A stretch of DNA of 9,961 nucleotides from Candidatus Omnitrophota bacterium (GCA_028710385.1 JAQTUC010000055.1:1-9961); one strand, 5' to 3'. Positions 1 to 6,985 are shown, counted from the first letter of the stretch. Notes: a model not told the origin generated them from the sequence alone. Numbers and translations are program-made.

Positions 1-1244
1 ATGAATAAGCCGGAAAGCTGCGGTTTAAGCAGGAAATCACCGTTTTTTTCATCCAGAAATTTTAGGAGTTCCGGAAAATCCTGCTCTTTTTTTATCTCAG
101 GAGGCAAAATAAACGCAGGCAAGCTTACTATGTTATATTTTTTTATAAGCTCTTTCCCCTGGGCGTCTTTGTAGTCAATAATTTTAAAGCTTACACCCAA
201 AAATATATCCTTAAGAAAAGCTTTTGTCAGGTCTATTGTGCAATAAGAGCAGGCGGTGTCCGTAATTGCCGTAACCTCTATTTTGTTCGGCTCAAAGTAC
301 ATGCAGGAAGCTGTCTCGGCACCGCGATTCTGACAGACTACGGATAAACCTTCTTTTTTCTGGCAATCGCCGTCTTTAAAGCAGGCAGGAATTATCTTTT
401 TTATTTCAGGGTTTTCCTTAACGGTTAGAGCCAGCTTTTCCTTTTTTAAATCTAATTTAGCGATTTTTTTGTTTTTTATTTCTATATTTGCTATTCTCAT
501 TTCCTTGGCAAGATAAGACGGCCTTAACAAAAATGTATCGTTTATTTTCTCTGAGTCATTTGAGCTTAGCAGATTTCCGCTTGATAATATCAGGTTTACA
601 TCGGGATATTTTGCCGCAATTTCGCTGTTAATTTTATCTCCGAGAGGAGAAACCAGAATGATAAGGCTTACTTTTGATTTTATTTTATCAATAGAGGCCT
701 TAAGCGCTGTTTCGTAATCGGTTAACTTAATAGGTGTTCTTGGAGCAGGGACCTGTGGGGTAAGGCCTATAACTGCGATTTTAAAACCGGAAAATTCTTT
801 TATAAAATAAGGCGAAACTCCGTCAAGGCTGAAATTAGCGCTGATTGCCTTAAGGCCGGTTTTCCGGATATTGTCCCTTATGTAATCTATGCCGAAATTA
901 AAGTCCGAGTCGCCAAGCCCAACAACATCATAGCCCATTGCTTTAAGGGTCTTGTAATAATATGTTGTCCGTGCCCTGTCTGCTTCCAGGGTAGTTTTGT
1001 TTTCATCCAAAGGGCCGCCTGCGCTGAAATTTCCGGCATCTATGAGTATTACATTCTTTGACTTTGATTTGGTTTCATTTATTACTGTTGCGCGCCGCAC
1101 AACTCCTCCGCCGACGGATGAAGGGCAGTGGCCGCAGGGATACAACGAAGAGTAAGAATTGCCCGTATAAATTACAGTGATGTTTTCGGCGTGCGATGCA
1201 AACGCTAAACCGCAAAAACACAACAGAAAAATTATTTTCTTCAT
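1..1244 (-). CDS. Exported UshA/5'-nucleotidase-like protein with C-terminal thioredoxin-like domain (3' end cut by window edge)
   Basis: The frame starts at ATG 1242-1244 and stays open to the left edge, giving 414 codons and no stop, so the C-terminus is missing. A GGGGAGGG purine run sits just upstream, with short spacing. Residues 1-19 form a signal peptide (MKK, hydrophobic core, SHA cleavage site), so the protein is probably periplasmic. Residues about 21-265 resemble the UshA/5'-nucleotidase metallophosphatase fold: opening strand ITVIYTGNS, GGGVVRRAT at 45-53, LIDAGN at 67-72 and VGLGDSDFNFG at 108-118. The usual metal ligands are not there (see findings). Residues 288-314 hold four cysteines in a CFKDGDC...C...C pattern. 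From about 320 a thioredoxin-like domain follows, with C332-S-Y-C335 and a likely cis-proline at P376 (SLPAF). Activity is unknown; I infer a non-hydrolytic, redox or binding role. The gene lies 29 bp after serA and is probably co-transcribed with it. The gene and its export are well supported; its function is not. Confidence 0.8.
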   Translation of the reverse strand, partial: MKKIIFLLCFCGLAFASHAENITVIYTGNSYSSLYPCGHCPSSVGGGVVRRATVINETKSKSKNVILIDAGNFSAGGPLDENKTTLEADRARTTYYYKTLKAMGYDVVGLGDSDFNFGIDYIRDNIRKTGLKAISANFSLDGVSPYFIKEFSGFKIAVIGLTPQVPAPRTPIKLTDYETALKASIDKIKSKVSLIILVSPLGDKINSEIAAKYPDVNLILSSGNLLSSNDSEKINDTFLLRPSYLAKEMRIANIEIKNKKIAKLDLKKEKLALTVKENPEIKKIIPACFKDGDCQKKEGLSVVCQNRGAETASCMYFEPNKIEVTAITDTACSYCTIDLTKAFLKDIFLGVSFKIIDYKDAQGKELIKKYNIVSLPAFILPPEIKKEQDFPELLKFLDEKNGDFLLKPQLSGLF

Positions 1245-1273
1245 TTCCCTCCCCATTAATTTTTTTCCGCCTG

Positions 1274-2854
1274 TTATAATTTTACGAATTTAAGCGATAC
1301 AATATTTTTGTTGGAAGAAATTTCTTTTATTACCTGGTCGTTTAACGGGTTATCCAGGTTAAAGATTGTAAGCGCGGTATTGTTTTGAGCGCGGCGGCCC
1401 AAACTCATGCCGGCTATATTTACCTGATGATTTCCCAGAGTTGTTCCTAGAAATCCTATGGTTCCTGGTTTGTCCCAGTTGTTTATCACAAGCATATATT
1501 CGGAAGGGTAAACTTCCGTATATACGTCATCCATTTTAACGAAACGCGCCTCTTTGTTGGCAAAAAGAGTCCCTTCTAAAAGCTGCTCGGATTTATCTGT
1601 TATAACTTTCACGCGTATTGAGCTTACATATTCCTCTTCGTCCGCAACCTTTATCTGCTCTATTTTAATTCCGCGGCCTTTGGCTATTTCAAGCGCATTG
1701 ATATAATTTACATCCTGTATTAACTGCCCGGATAAAAAACCTTTCATGAAGGCCAGGGTAAGAACGTCAACCTTATAAGCGGAAACAGCGCCAAGATAAT
1801 AAAGTTTTATTTCTTTTGTGCCGCCTTCAACTGTTTGCGCTATAAATTTGCCCATTTTTTCTGAAAGCTCAAAAAACGGCTGTATAATTTTGTAAGTTTC
1901 CGGGTCAAGCTGCACGTAATTTGCGGCATTGCGTATGGCTTTGCCAAGCAGCGCATCCTTAATGCAGTGCGCTATCTCAATTGCAACGTTTAGCTGCGCT
2001 TCTTCAGTGGATGCGCCAAGGTGCGGCGTGACTATAACATTATCAAGCTCAAGCAGCTTTATATCAAACGGCGGTTCCTTGGAGAAAACATCAAGGGCCG
2101 CTCCGGCAATTTTTTTGTCCTTCAGCGCCTGGTACAAAGCATTTTCATCCACCACTTCTCCTCTGGCGCAGTTAATCAAGAAAGCTTTTGGTTTCATGAG
2201 AGCGAGCTCTTTTTCGGAAATCATATTCCGCGTTTGGGCTGTAACCGGAGTGTGTATCGTAATAAAATCGGAATTTTTCAAAAGTTCCGTAAGATCTACC
2301 ATTTTTATACTAAGAGATTTGGCGACTTCCTCCGAGACAAACGGATCCATTGCTATAACTTCCATACCGAATGCCTGCGCCCGTTTTGCGAATTCTTTTC
2401 CGATTCTGCCTAAACCTAATATGCCTATGGTTTTGGAGTATAGTTCAACGCCCTTAAATTTTGAGCGTTCCCATTGTTTGCTTTTAAGAGAAATATTCGC
2501 AAGCGGGATATTTCTTGCAACCGCAAGCATCATAGCAAATGCGTGCTCGCAGGTGGATATGGTGTTTCCACCGGGAGAGTTCATTACAATTATCCCTTTT
2601 TTCGTTGCTGCTGCGAGATCTACGTTATCAAGCCCCACGCCTGCGCGGCCTATAACCTTAAGATTGTGGCCCTGCTCAATTATGTCTTTTGTAAATTTGG
2701 TATCGCTTCGCACAACAGCAGCGTCATATTCGCCGATTATTTTTTTAAGTTCTTCCGGGGGTAGTTTATATTTGCAGTCAACAGCGAAGCCGGCATCTTT
2801 CAGTATCTTAACGCCTTCCTCCGACAATTTATCGCACACTATGACTTTAGCCAT
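1274..2854 (-). CDS. serA: D-3-phosphoglycerate dehydrogenase, long ACT-domain form
   Basis: This enzyme oxidises 3-phosphoglycerate to 3-phosphohydroxypyruvate with NAD+, the first step of serine synthesis in the cytoplasm. The protein has 526 residues, the usual size of the long SerA class. Residues 1-315 form the 2-hydroxyacid dehydrogenase unit, with GRAGVGLDNVD at 69-79 and the NAD-binding GLGRIG at 147-152. The catalytic trio is visible as R231 (NCARGE), E260 (SKEPP) and H278 (TPHLGAS). An intervening ASB-like domain spans about 316-450. A C-terminal ACT domain follows (about 452-526, WDKPGTIGFLG), which in this family binds L-serine for feedback inhibition. The start is ATG 2852-2854, because AGGAGG lies 6 nt upstream and the family N-terminus begins MAKVIV; an in-frame start at 2878 would add eight unrelated residues. 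The first 8 bp overlap the end of the aminotransferase gene, suggesting translational coupling. Confidence 0.96.
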   Translation of the reverse strand: MAKVIVCDKLSEEGVKILKDAGFAVDCKYKLPPEELKKIIGEYDAAVVRSDTKFTKDIIEQGHNLKVIGRAGVGLDNVDLAAATKKGIIVMNSPGGNTISTCEHAFAMMLAVARNIPLANISLKSKQWERSKFKGVELYSKTIGILGLGRIGKEFAKRAQAFGMEVIAMDPFVSEEVAKSLSIKMVDLTELLKNSDFITIHTPVTAQTRNMISEKELALMKPKAFLINCARGEVVDENALYQALKDKKIAGAALDVFSKEPPFDIKLLELDNVIVTPHLGASTEEAQLNVAIEIAHCIKDALLGKAIRNAANYVQLDPETYKIIQPFFELSEKMGKFIAQTVEGGTKEIKLYYLGAVSAYKVDVLTLAFMKGFLSGQLIQDVNYINALEIAKGRGIKIEQIKVADEEEYVSSIRVKVITDKSEQLLEGTLFANKEARFVKMDDVYTEVYPSEYMLVINNWDKPGTIGFLGTTLGNHQVNIAGMSLGRRAQNNTALTIFNLDNPLNDQVIKEISSNKNIVSLKFVKL

Positions 2855-3983
2855 AAATAACCTCCTGAAGCTTTGCAACAGATGCCCCTAATTTAAAGTT
2901 TGTATACCCGCAGTCGCGAAGCACTTTTTCAAGAAGTGAAAAACACATCATGAGGTCCTGGCCGTTTATCCAGCCCATATGCGCTATCCTAAAAATTTTC
3001 TGCTCAAGCTCGCCCTGGCCAGCCGCAATGCTTACTCCGTATTCTTTGCGCATTTTTTTTACAACATCCTTGGCGTTTATTCCGCTTGGCGCAACTATTG
3101 CGGTAAGAGATGATGAAGGATGCTTGGAGAAAACTTCAAGCCCCAACGCTTTGGCTGCTTCCTGTGCCGCCAGTGACATTTTCCTGAAATTTGCCCACAT
3201 ATTTTCAATGCCGTCTTTTTTAATCAAATCAATGCTTATTTTTAACCCCATTATCAGGTTTACTGCCGGGGTAAAAGGCGTGTCGTTTTTCTCGTAGGAC
3301 TTTAAAGCTTTTGCAAGGCTAAAGTAATACTTAGGAAGCGTTGAGGTTTTTATAAAGCCTTTTGCTTTTTCGCTTACGCTCATAAATGCAAGCCCGGGAG
3401 GAAGCATAAACCCTTTCTGAGAACCGGTTATAACAACATCAACGCCCCACTCATCGGTCAAAAGTGCATCCTGCCCAAGGCCGCTTATGGCGTCAACCGT
3501 AAGCAAAATATTTTTGTCCTTTGTTAAGGAAGCTATTCCTTTAATGTCAAAAACTGTTGCCGTTGATGTTTCGCACAGGGTGGTAAAAATACCTTTAATA
3601 TCCTTATTTGCATCCAGCATTTTTTTAACGCCTTCAACCGTAGGACTTTCGCCTAAGGCAACATCCATTTGAACTACGTCAAGGCCGTAGCTTTTTGTTA
3701 TTTCCGCCCAACGCTCGCCGAATTTTCCGCCGACTATTACCAGAACTTTATCTTTGGCAGAAAAAAAGTTGGTTACTGCCGCTTCCATCGCTCCGGTACC
3801 GGAAGACGCAAGAGTTAATACGGGATTTTTTGTACAAAAGACATATTTTAATCCTTCGTTTGTTTCTTTAAGTATTTCAATGAATTCATCCGTTCTGTGG
3901 TGCATTATTTCGGTTGCTAAGGCTTCGCGGATTACAGCCGGAACCGGGGAAGGCCCTGGAGTCATCAGGTATCTACGCTTCAT
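2847..3983 (-). CDS. Class V aminotransferase, probable phosphoserine or alanine-glyoxylate/serine-pyruvate transaminase
   Basis: This is a 378-residue PLP-dependent transaminase of the alanine-glyoxylate/serine-pyruvate (small subunit of soluble hydrogenase-like) subgroup. Visible marks are the N-terminal MTPGPSPVP (7-15), HHRTDEF (28-34), the phosphate-cup SSGTGAMEAA (60-69), the PLP-ring aspartate D164 in VDAISG, the Schiff-base lysine K190 in TGSQKG, and a C-terminal arginine R332 in FRIAHMG, likely the carboxylate anchor. The start ATG 3981-3983 has a strong AAGGAGG four bases upstream. The gene overlaps serA by 8 bp, so it most likely converts 3-phosphohydroxypyruvate to phosphoserine with glutamate, replacing a classical SerC. 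That substrate is inferred from context. Members of this subgroup also act on glyoxylate or serine, and sequence alone does not separate them. It begins 38 bp after clpP. Confidence 0.92.
   Translation of the reverse strand: MKRRYLMTPGPSPVPAVIREALATEIMHHRTDEFIEILKETNEGLKYVFCTKNPVLTLASSGTGAMEAAVTNFFSAKDKVLVIVGGKFGERWAEITKSYGLDVVQMDVALGESPTVEGVKKMLDANKDIKGIFTTLCETSTATVFDIKGIASLTKDKNILLTVDAISGLGQDALLTDEWGVDVVITGSQKGFMLPPGLAFMSVSEKAKGFIKTSTLPKYYFSLAKALKSYEKNDTPFTPAVNLIMGLKISIDLIKKDGIENMWANFRKMSLAAQEAAKALGLEVFSKHPSSSLTAIVAPSGINAKDVVKKMRKEYGVSIAAGQGELEQKIFRIAHMGWINGQDLMMCFSLLEKVLRDCGYTNFKLGASVAKLQEVIYG
2861..2866 (-). promoter_or_regulatory. Shine-Dalgarno site of serA
   Basis: On the minus strand this reads AGGAGG, six bases before the ATG at 2852-2854. 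It lies inside the 3' end of the upstream aminotransferase gene and fixes the serA start, ruling out the longer in-frame start at 2878. Confidence 0.85.
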
Positions 3984-4021
3984 TGTTCCTCCTTTATAAT
4001 GTTACAATTGTTTTGTTATGT

Positions 4022-4624
4022 TTATTTTTTTTCTTTCGTGGAAACGATAACTTCGTCAACTATACCGTATTCTTTTGCTTCCTGCGCGCTCATAAAATAA
4101 TCACGGTCAGTATCTTCTCTTACTTTATCAACGCTTTTTCCAGTATGCGTGGAAAGAATTTCATTTACCTTTTCCCTTAGGCGAAGAATTTCTTTTGTTT
4201 GACGGGAAATATCCTCAGCGCTTCCCTGCGCTCCGCCCCAGGGCTGATGAATCATAATTCTTGAGTTAGGAAGCGTAAATCTTTTGCCTTTTGTGCCGGC
4301 ACAAAGTAAAATTGCGCCCATTGATGAAGCCTGCCCCACACAGTAGGTTGCCACATCGCATTTCACAAATTGCATAGTGTCATAAATAGCAAGCCCCGCA
4401 GTGATTACTCCGCCGGGGGTATTTATGTACAGATTTATTTCTTTGTTTACGTCTTCCATCTGCAAAAACAGCATCTGCGCAATTATTACGTTTGCGACAT
4501 TATCGTCAATAGGCGTGCCTATAAAGATTATTCTGTCTTTAAGAAGCCTTGAGTAGATATCGTATGCTCTTTCAACTCTGCCTGACTGCTCAATTACCAT
4601 TGGAACATACATTTGGTTTTTCAT
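4022..4624 (-). CDS. clpP: ATP-dependent Clp protease proteolytic subunit ClpP
   Basis: ClpP is the serine peptidase that forms the two-ring, 14-subunit chamber of Clp proteases; it degrades proteins unfolded by ClpX or ClpA/ClpC in the cytoplasm. The 200-residue protein is full length. The catalytic triad is intact: S101 in GQASSMGA, H126 in MIHQPWGG and D175 in DTDRDYFM, with the same spacing (25 and 49 residues) as the E. coli enzyme. The oxyanion-loop glycines (NTPGG, 68-72) and the N-terminal PMVIEQSGRVERAYDIYSRL region typical of ClpP are present. ATG 4622-4624 is preceded by AAAGGAG with 6-base spacing. It follows the trigger factor gene by 31 bp, the common tig-clpP order, but clpX is not next to it; an aminotransferase gene follows instead. 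Confidence 0.97.
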   Translation of the reverse strand: MKNQMYVPMVIEQSGRVERAYDIYSRLLKDRIIFIGTPIDDNVANVIIAQMLFLQMEDVNKEINLYINTPGGVITAGLAIYDTMQFVKCDVATYCVGQASSMGAILLCAGTKGKRFTLPNSRIMIHQPWGGAQGSAEDISRQTKEILRLREKVNEILSTHTGKSVDKVREDTDRDYFMSAQEAKEYGIVDEVIVSTKEKK

Positions 4625-4655
4625 TTTCTACTCCTTTCTTGCTGATTCAGGAAGG

Positions 4656-5543
4656 TTATTCGTATTTTGCGACACTTAACAAAAATCCAAGAACAACTTC
4701 TCCCAAATTATTTTCCGCCTTTAGGCTTTCTTTTTTTGCGATAGCTTCCAGGATATAGTAAAGCTTTATTTCATCTTCCGCGAGCGGTTTGAGCTTGTCT
4801 TCAATTTCTTTTTTGTATTTTTCAATGTCTTCATCGGGAACGTTGCGAAGTTTCAGATTATGAATTTCGCGGTTAACAAGCTCCTTGTGGTAATGTTCAA
4901 CTTCATTCTGCGGAAGCGCCGTGTCAATTGTTTTCAAGAGGTGCTGGCTTATTGAACTGTCTATTCTTTTCCTGCGTTCGCGCAGTTTCTCTATGGAAAT
5001 TTCTATCCTGACGGCGTCTTTAAATTCCGAAGCTGTGGCATACCCCGCCCATTTGCATAATTCATCGTCGGTTAAATCCTTATTTAATGTTTTTTTGATT
5101 CCTTCTTTAAGATTGGCTATTACTTTTTCTATTTCTTCTTCTTTTATTTCAAACTTCTTCTCCTTGATTTTTATTCCGCGGTAGTCGGTTTCCTTAAGCT
5201 CTATTTCCGGCCTTACATTGAATTCAGCAGCGAAAGAAAGTTGCGCGTCGGTGAGCTCAACATCGTAAATACGAGGAAGGCCGGCAGGGGTCAAATTAAC
5301 TTCGGTAATAGCTTTTTCATAATATACCGGAAGCATTTTGCGCAAAAATTCTTCTTTAAGCGCCTTGGAATGATGCTTTTCAAGGACTTCCAGAGGAGCT
5401 GTGCCCTGCCGAAAGCCGTCAATTTTCATGCTTTTCCCTATTTCTTTATAGGCTTCCTTTTTCTCCTTCTCAAAGTCCTCTCCGCTTAGCTGGGCCTTTA
5501 TTATTCTCTTAAGTTTATCTACCTTTTTAATTTCTACTTTCAT
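4656..5543 (-). CDS. tig: Trigger factor lacking the PPIase domain
   Basis: Trigger factor is the ribosome-bound chaperone that meets nascent chains at the exit tunnel. This protein is 295 residues against about 430-450 usually. Residues 1-112 match the ribosome-binding domain, including the signature GFRQGTAP at 43-50 used to dock on ribosomal protein L23. A linker (DYRGIKIKEKKFEIKEEEIEKV, given here as residues 120-141) leads directly into the helical C-terminal region (about 155-295, DDELCKWAGYATASEFKD onward, in two parts DDELCKWAGY and ATASEFKD), where the FKBP-like PPIase domain would normally lie between. The frame is intact, so this is a domain loss rather than a broken gene. The start is ATG 5541-5543: GGAGG lies 5 bases upstream, while the GTG at 5547-5549 overlaps that site and cannot use it. 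The gene lies 14 bp after lptB and 31 bp before clpP. Confidence 0.93.
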   Translation of the reverse strand: MKVEIKKVDKLKRIIKAQLSGEDFEKEKKEAYKEIGKSMKIDGFRQGTAPLEVLEKHHSKALKEEFLRKMLPVYYEKAITEVNLTPAGLPRIYDVELTDAQLSFAAEFNVRPEIELKETDYRGIKIKEKKFEIKEEEIEKVIANLKEGIKKTLNKDLTDDELCKWAGYATASEFKDAVRIEISIEKLRERRKRIDSSISQHLLKTIDTALPQNEVEHYHKELVNREIHNLKLRNVPDEDIEKYKKEIEDKLKPLAEDEIKLYYILEAIAKKESLKAENNLGEVVLGFLLSVAKYE

Positions 5544-5548
5544 TGCCA

Positions 5549-5553
5549 CCTCC
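5549..5553 (-). promoter_or_regulatory. Shine-Dalgarno site of tig
   Basis: The minus strand reads GGAGG directly after the lptB stop codon and five bases before ATG 5541-5543. It overlaps an in-frame GTG at 5547-5549, which decides in favour of the ATG as the tig start. Confidence 0.8.
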
Positions 5554-5557
5554 GATG

Positions 5558-6280
5558 CTACATTGAAAAATCTTTACCTAAATATATTTCTCTGGCTTTT
5601 GGGTCATTTACCAAATCGTTGGATGTGCCGGAAATAAGAATTCTCCCTTCGGCTATAAGATAGGCCCTGTCCGTTATGGAAAGCGTTTCTCTTACGTTAT
5701 GATCCGTAAGCAAAATTCCTATGCCTTTTCTCTTAAGTTCCACAATTATTTCTTTTGCTTCGCCGACAACTATCGGGTCTATTCCGGAAAAGGGCTCATC
5801 CAAAAGCAAAAAAGAAGGATTTGTAACCAGCGCCCTTGTAATTTCAAGCCGTCGCATTTCTCCGCCGCTTAAAGTGTAGGCTTTGTTTTTGCGTAAATGC
5901 GAGATGTTGAGCTCCTTAAGAAGCTCTTCCAGTCTTTTTACGCGTTCTATTCGTGTAAGTGGAAGCATTTCAAGGATAGCCATTATGTTGTCTTCAACAG
6001 TGAGTTTCCTGAAAATTGAAGGATCCTGCGAAAGATACCCCATGCCATAACGCGACCTTATATGTATCGGCAAATTTGTAATATCCTGGTTATCAAACAT
6101 AATGTTTCCTTCATCCGGAGCAATTATTCCCACAACCATATAAAAAGTTGTAGTCTTGCCTGCGCCGTTTGGGCCAAGCAAACCGACAATTTCTCCGCGC
6201 TTAACGGAAAGCGAAACGCCGCGGACAACGGTTTTTGTTCCGTACGACTTGGACAGATTATTTATTTCCAGGAGTTTCAT
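5558..6280 (-). CDS. lptB: LPS export ABC transporter ATP-binding protein LptB
   Basis: LptB is the cytoplasmic ATPase that, with LptF and LptG, extracts LPS from the inner membrane and pushes it along the Lpt bridge. The 240-residue protein has all ABC ATPase motifs: Walker A GPNGAGKT (36-43), Q-loop Q85 (LSQDPSIF), signature LSGGE (137-141), Walker B LLLDEP (158-163, catalytic E162) and switch H194 (TDHNV). The text around the signature (GGEMRRLEITRAL) and DEPFSGIDPI is characteristic of LptB rather than of amino-acid or general ABC ATPases. Its ATG 6278-6280 lies inside the lptCA gene (23-bp overlap) with only a weak ribosome site, so translational coupling is likely. The membrane partners lptF/lptG are not in the window. 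Confidence 0.96.
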   Translation of the reverse strand: MKLLEINNLSKSYGTKTVVRGVSLSVKRGEIVGLLGPNGAGKTTTFYMVVGIIAPDEGNIMFDNQDITNLPIHIRSRYGMGYLSQDPSIFRKLTVEDNIMAILEMLPLTRIERVKRLEELLKELNISHLRKNKAYTLSGGEMRRLEITRALVTNPSFLLLDEPFSGIDPIVVGEAKEIIVELKRKGIGILLTDHNVRETLSITDRAYLIAEGRILISGTSNDLVNDPKAREIYLGKDFSM

Positions 6281-6914
6281 TTTTCTTAGAAAAATAAATC
6301 AAACGCGGGCTTCCTTCAAGAACCACGTTTTTGCTTTCGCCTGTGTATGTGGCTTTATCGGCAAAAGCAATGTTGTTTTCTTTAACTATTTTTACGTGCC
6401 CCTCAGCTACTATTTTCATTTTTGTTTTGTCTTTTGTGTCAAAATAAACAGTTGCTTTATCGGAATAAAGTTTCCCCTGCGCGTTGTCAACCACGACATT
6501 ATTGTTAAAAACCGCCATGCCGTCGTTGTATCTCATTTCAAGCGGCCCGGAGCAGTTAACAGTCACGAAAGTGCCGTCTTTATTGGGTATTTTAAGCTCC
6601 ACATTGTCCTGTAAATCTGCGTTTTTTGTTTCTCTGTCTACTTTCGCTTTCTCTGATTTTACCTGGATTGTATCTTTATCCGAATAATACTTTGCTTCCA
6701 TCTTGTCTATATCCACATATTTATCGTGTAATATTGCTTCTTTCCCTTTTACTTCCCAATCTTTTGAGCCATCCTCCTTAAGATTTGAAAGATAAAAATC
6801 CTTTATTTTTTGCTGTGAGTTGGCATCCAATTTTGAGGAAGAAGCCGGCTCGGCAAAAAGCAAAAAAGGTAAAGACAGGTTGACCAATAATAAGCAGATT
6901 TTTTTAATTAACAT
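6258..6914 (-). CDS. LptC-like/LptA-like periplasmic LPS transport protein, apparently fused
   Basis: LptC and LptA form the periplasmic bridge that carries LPS from the LptBFG transporter to the outer membrane. This 218-residue protein starts with a signal or anchor segment (MLIKKICLLL..., hydrophobic to residue 20, possible cleavage after A21). Residues about 38-110 look like LptC (FYLSNLKEDGSKDWEVKGKEA, here residues 40-60, then repeated strands through SEKAKVDRE). Residues about 115-207 look like the OstA/LptA domain (PLEMRYNDGMAVFNNNVVV, AEGHVKIV, ATYTGESKNVVLEGSPRL). Both families share a beta-jellyroll, so the split is a judgement from motif order. No separate lptA gene lies between this gene and lptB, where it usually sits. 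The ATG at 6912-6914 has no strong ribosome site. A candidate promoter lies just upstream. Role as an Lpt bridge component is well supported by context; the exact LptC versus LptA naming is not settled. Confidence 0.85.
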   Translation of the reverse strand: MLIKKICLLLVNLSLPFLLFAEPASSSKLDANSQQKIKDFYLSNLKEDGSKDWEVKGKEAILHDKYVDIDKMEAKYYSDKDTIQVKSEKAKVDRETKNADLQDNVELKIPNKDGTFVTVNCSGPLEMRYNDGMAVFNNNVVVDNAQGKLYSDKATVYFDTKDKTKMKIVAEGHVKIVKENNIAFADKATYTGESKNVVLEGSPRLIYFSKKNETPGNK

Positions 6915-6946
6915 TGTTTATTTTCAGTAAAAACCAAAGACCATTT

Positions 6947-6974
6947 AATATACCAGATTACACCTCAAAGTCAA
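6947..6974 (-). promoter_or_regulatory. Candidate sigma70-type promoter for lptCA-lptB and genes downstream
   Basis: On the minus strand a -35 box TTGACT (6969-6974; consensus TTGACA) is followed by a 16-base spacer and a -10 box TATATT (6947-6952; consensus TATAAT). The bases TGG just before the -10 box make it an extended -10. Transcription would start near 6940, leaving a leader of about 26 bases before the lptCA ATG. It sits in the largest intergenic gap of the window (71 bp), where a secondary promoter would be expected. Seen by eye only; activity is inferred. Confidence 0.6.
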
Positions 6975-6981
6975 CACTTTG
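6966..6981. repeat. Short inverted repeat overlapping the -35 box
   Basis: Arms CAAAGT (6966-6971) and ACTTTG (6976-6981) are perfect inverted repeats around a 4-base centre. They overlap the -35 element of the candidate lptCA promoter. This could be an operator or a chance palindrome. It is not followed by a T-run on the transcribed strand, so it does not look like a terminator for kdsC. Confidence 0.35.
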
Positions 6982-6985
6982 GATG

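Noticed and set aside
1245..1273. Terminator after serA
   Set aside because: The 29-bp gap has an A-run but no stem and no T-run on the minus strand. It holds the ribosome site of the next gene.
1929..2891. A 320-residue open frame on the plus strand
   Set aside because: It lies antisense to serA, has no recognisable family and a low-complexity Ser/Phe-rich composition typical of the reverse of a real gene. SerA motifs on the other strand are unambiguous.
3984..4021. Promoter between clpP and the aminotransferase gene
   Set aside because: A TATAAA is present, but no -35-like hexamer lies at a suitable distance upstream. The AT-rich sequence is enough to explain it.
6966..6985. The inverted repeat as a kdsC terminator
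   Set aside because: The stem is only six A/T-rich pairs and no T-run follows on the minus strand. Its position over the -35 box fits an operator or chance better.
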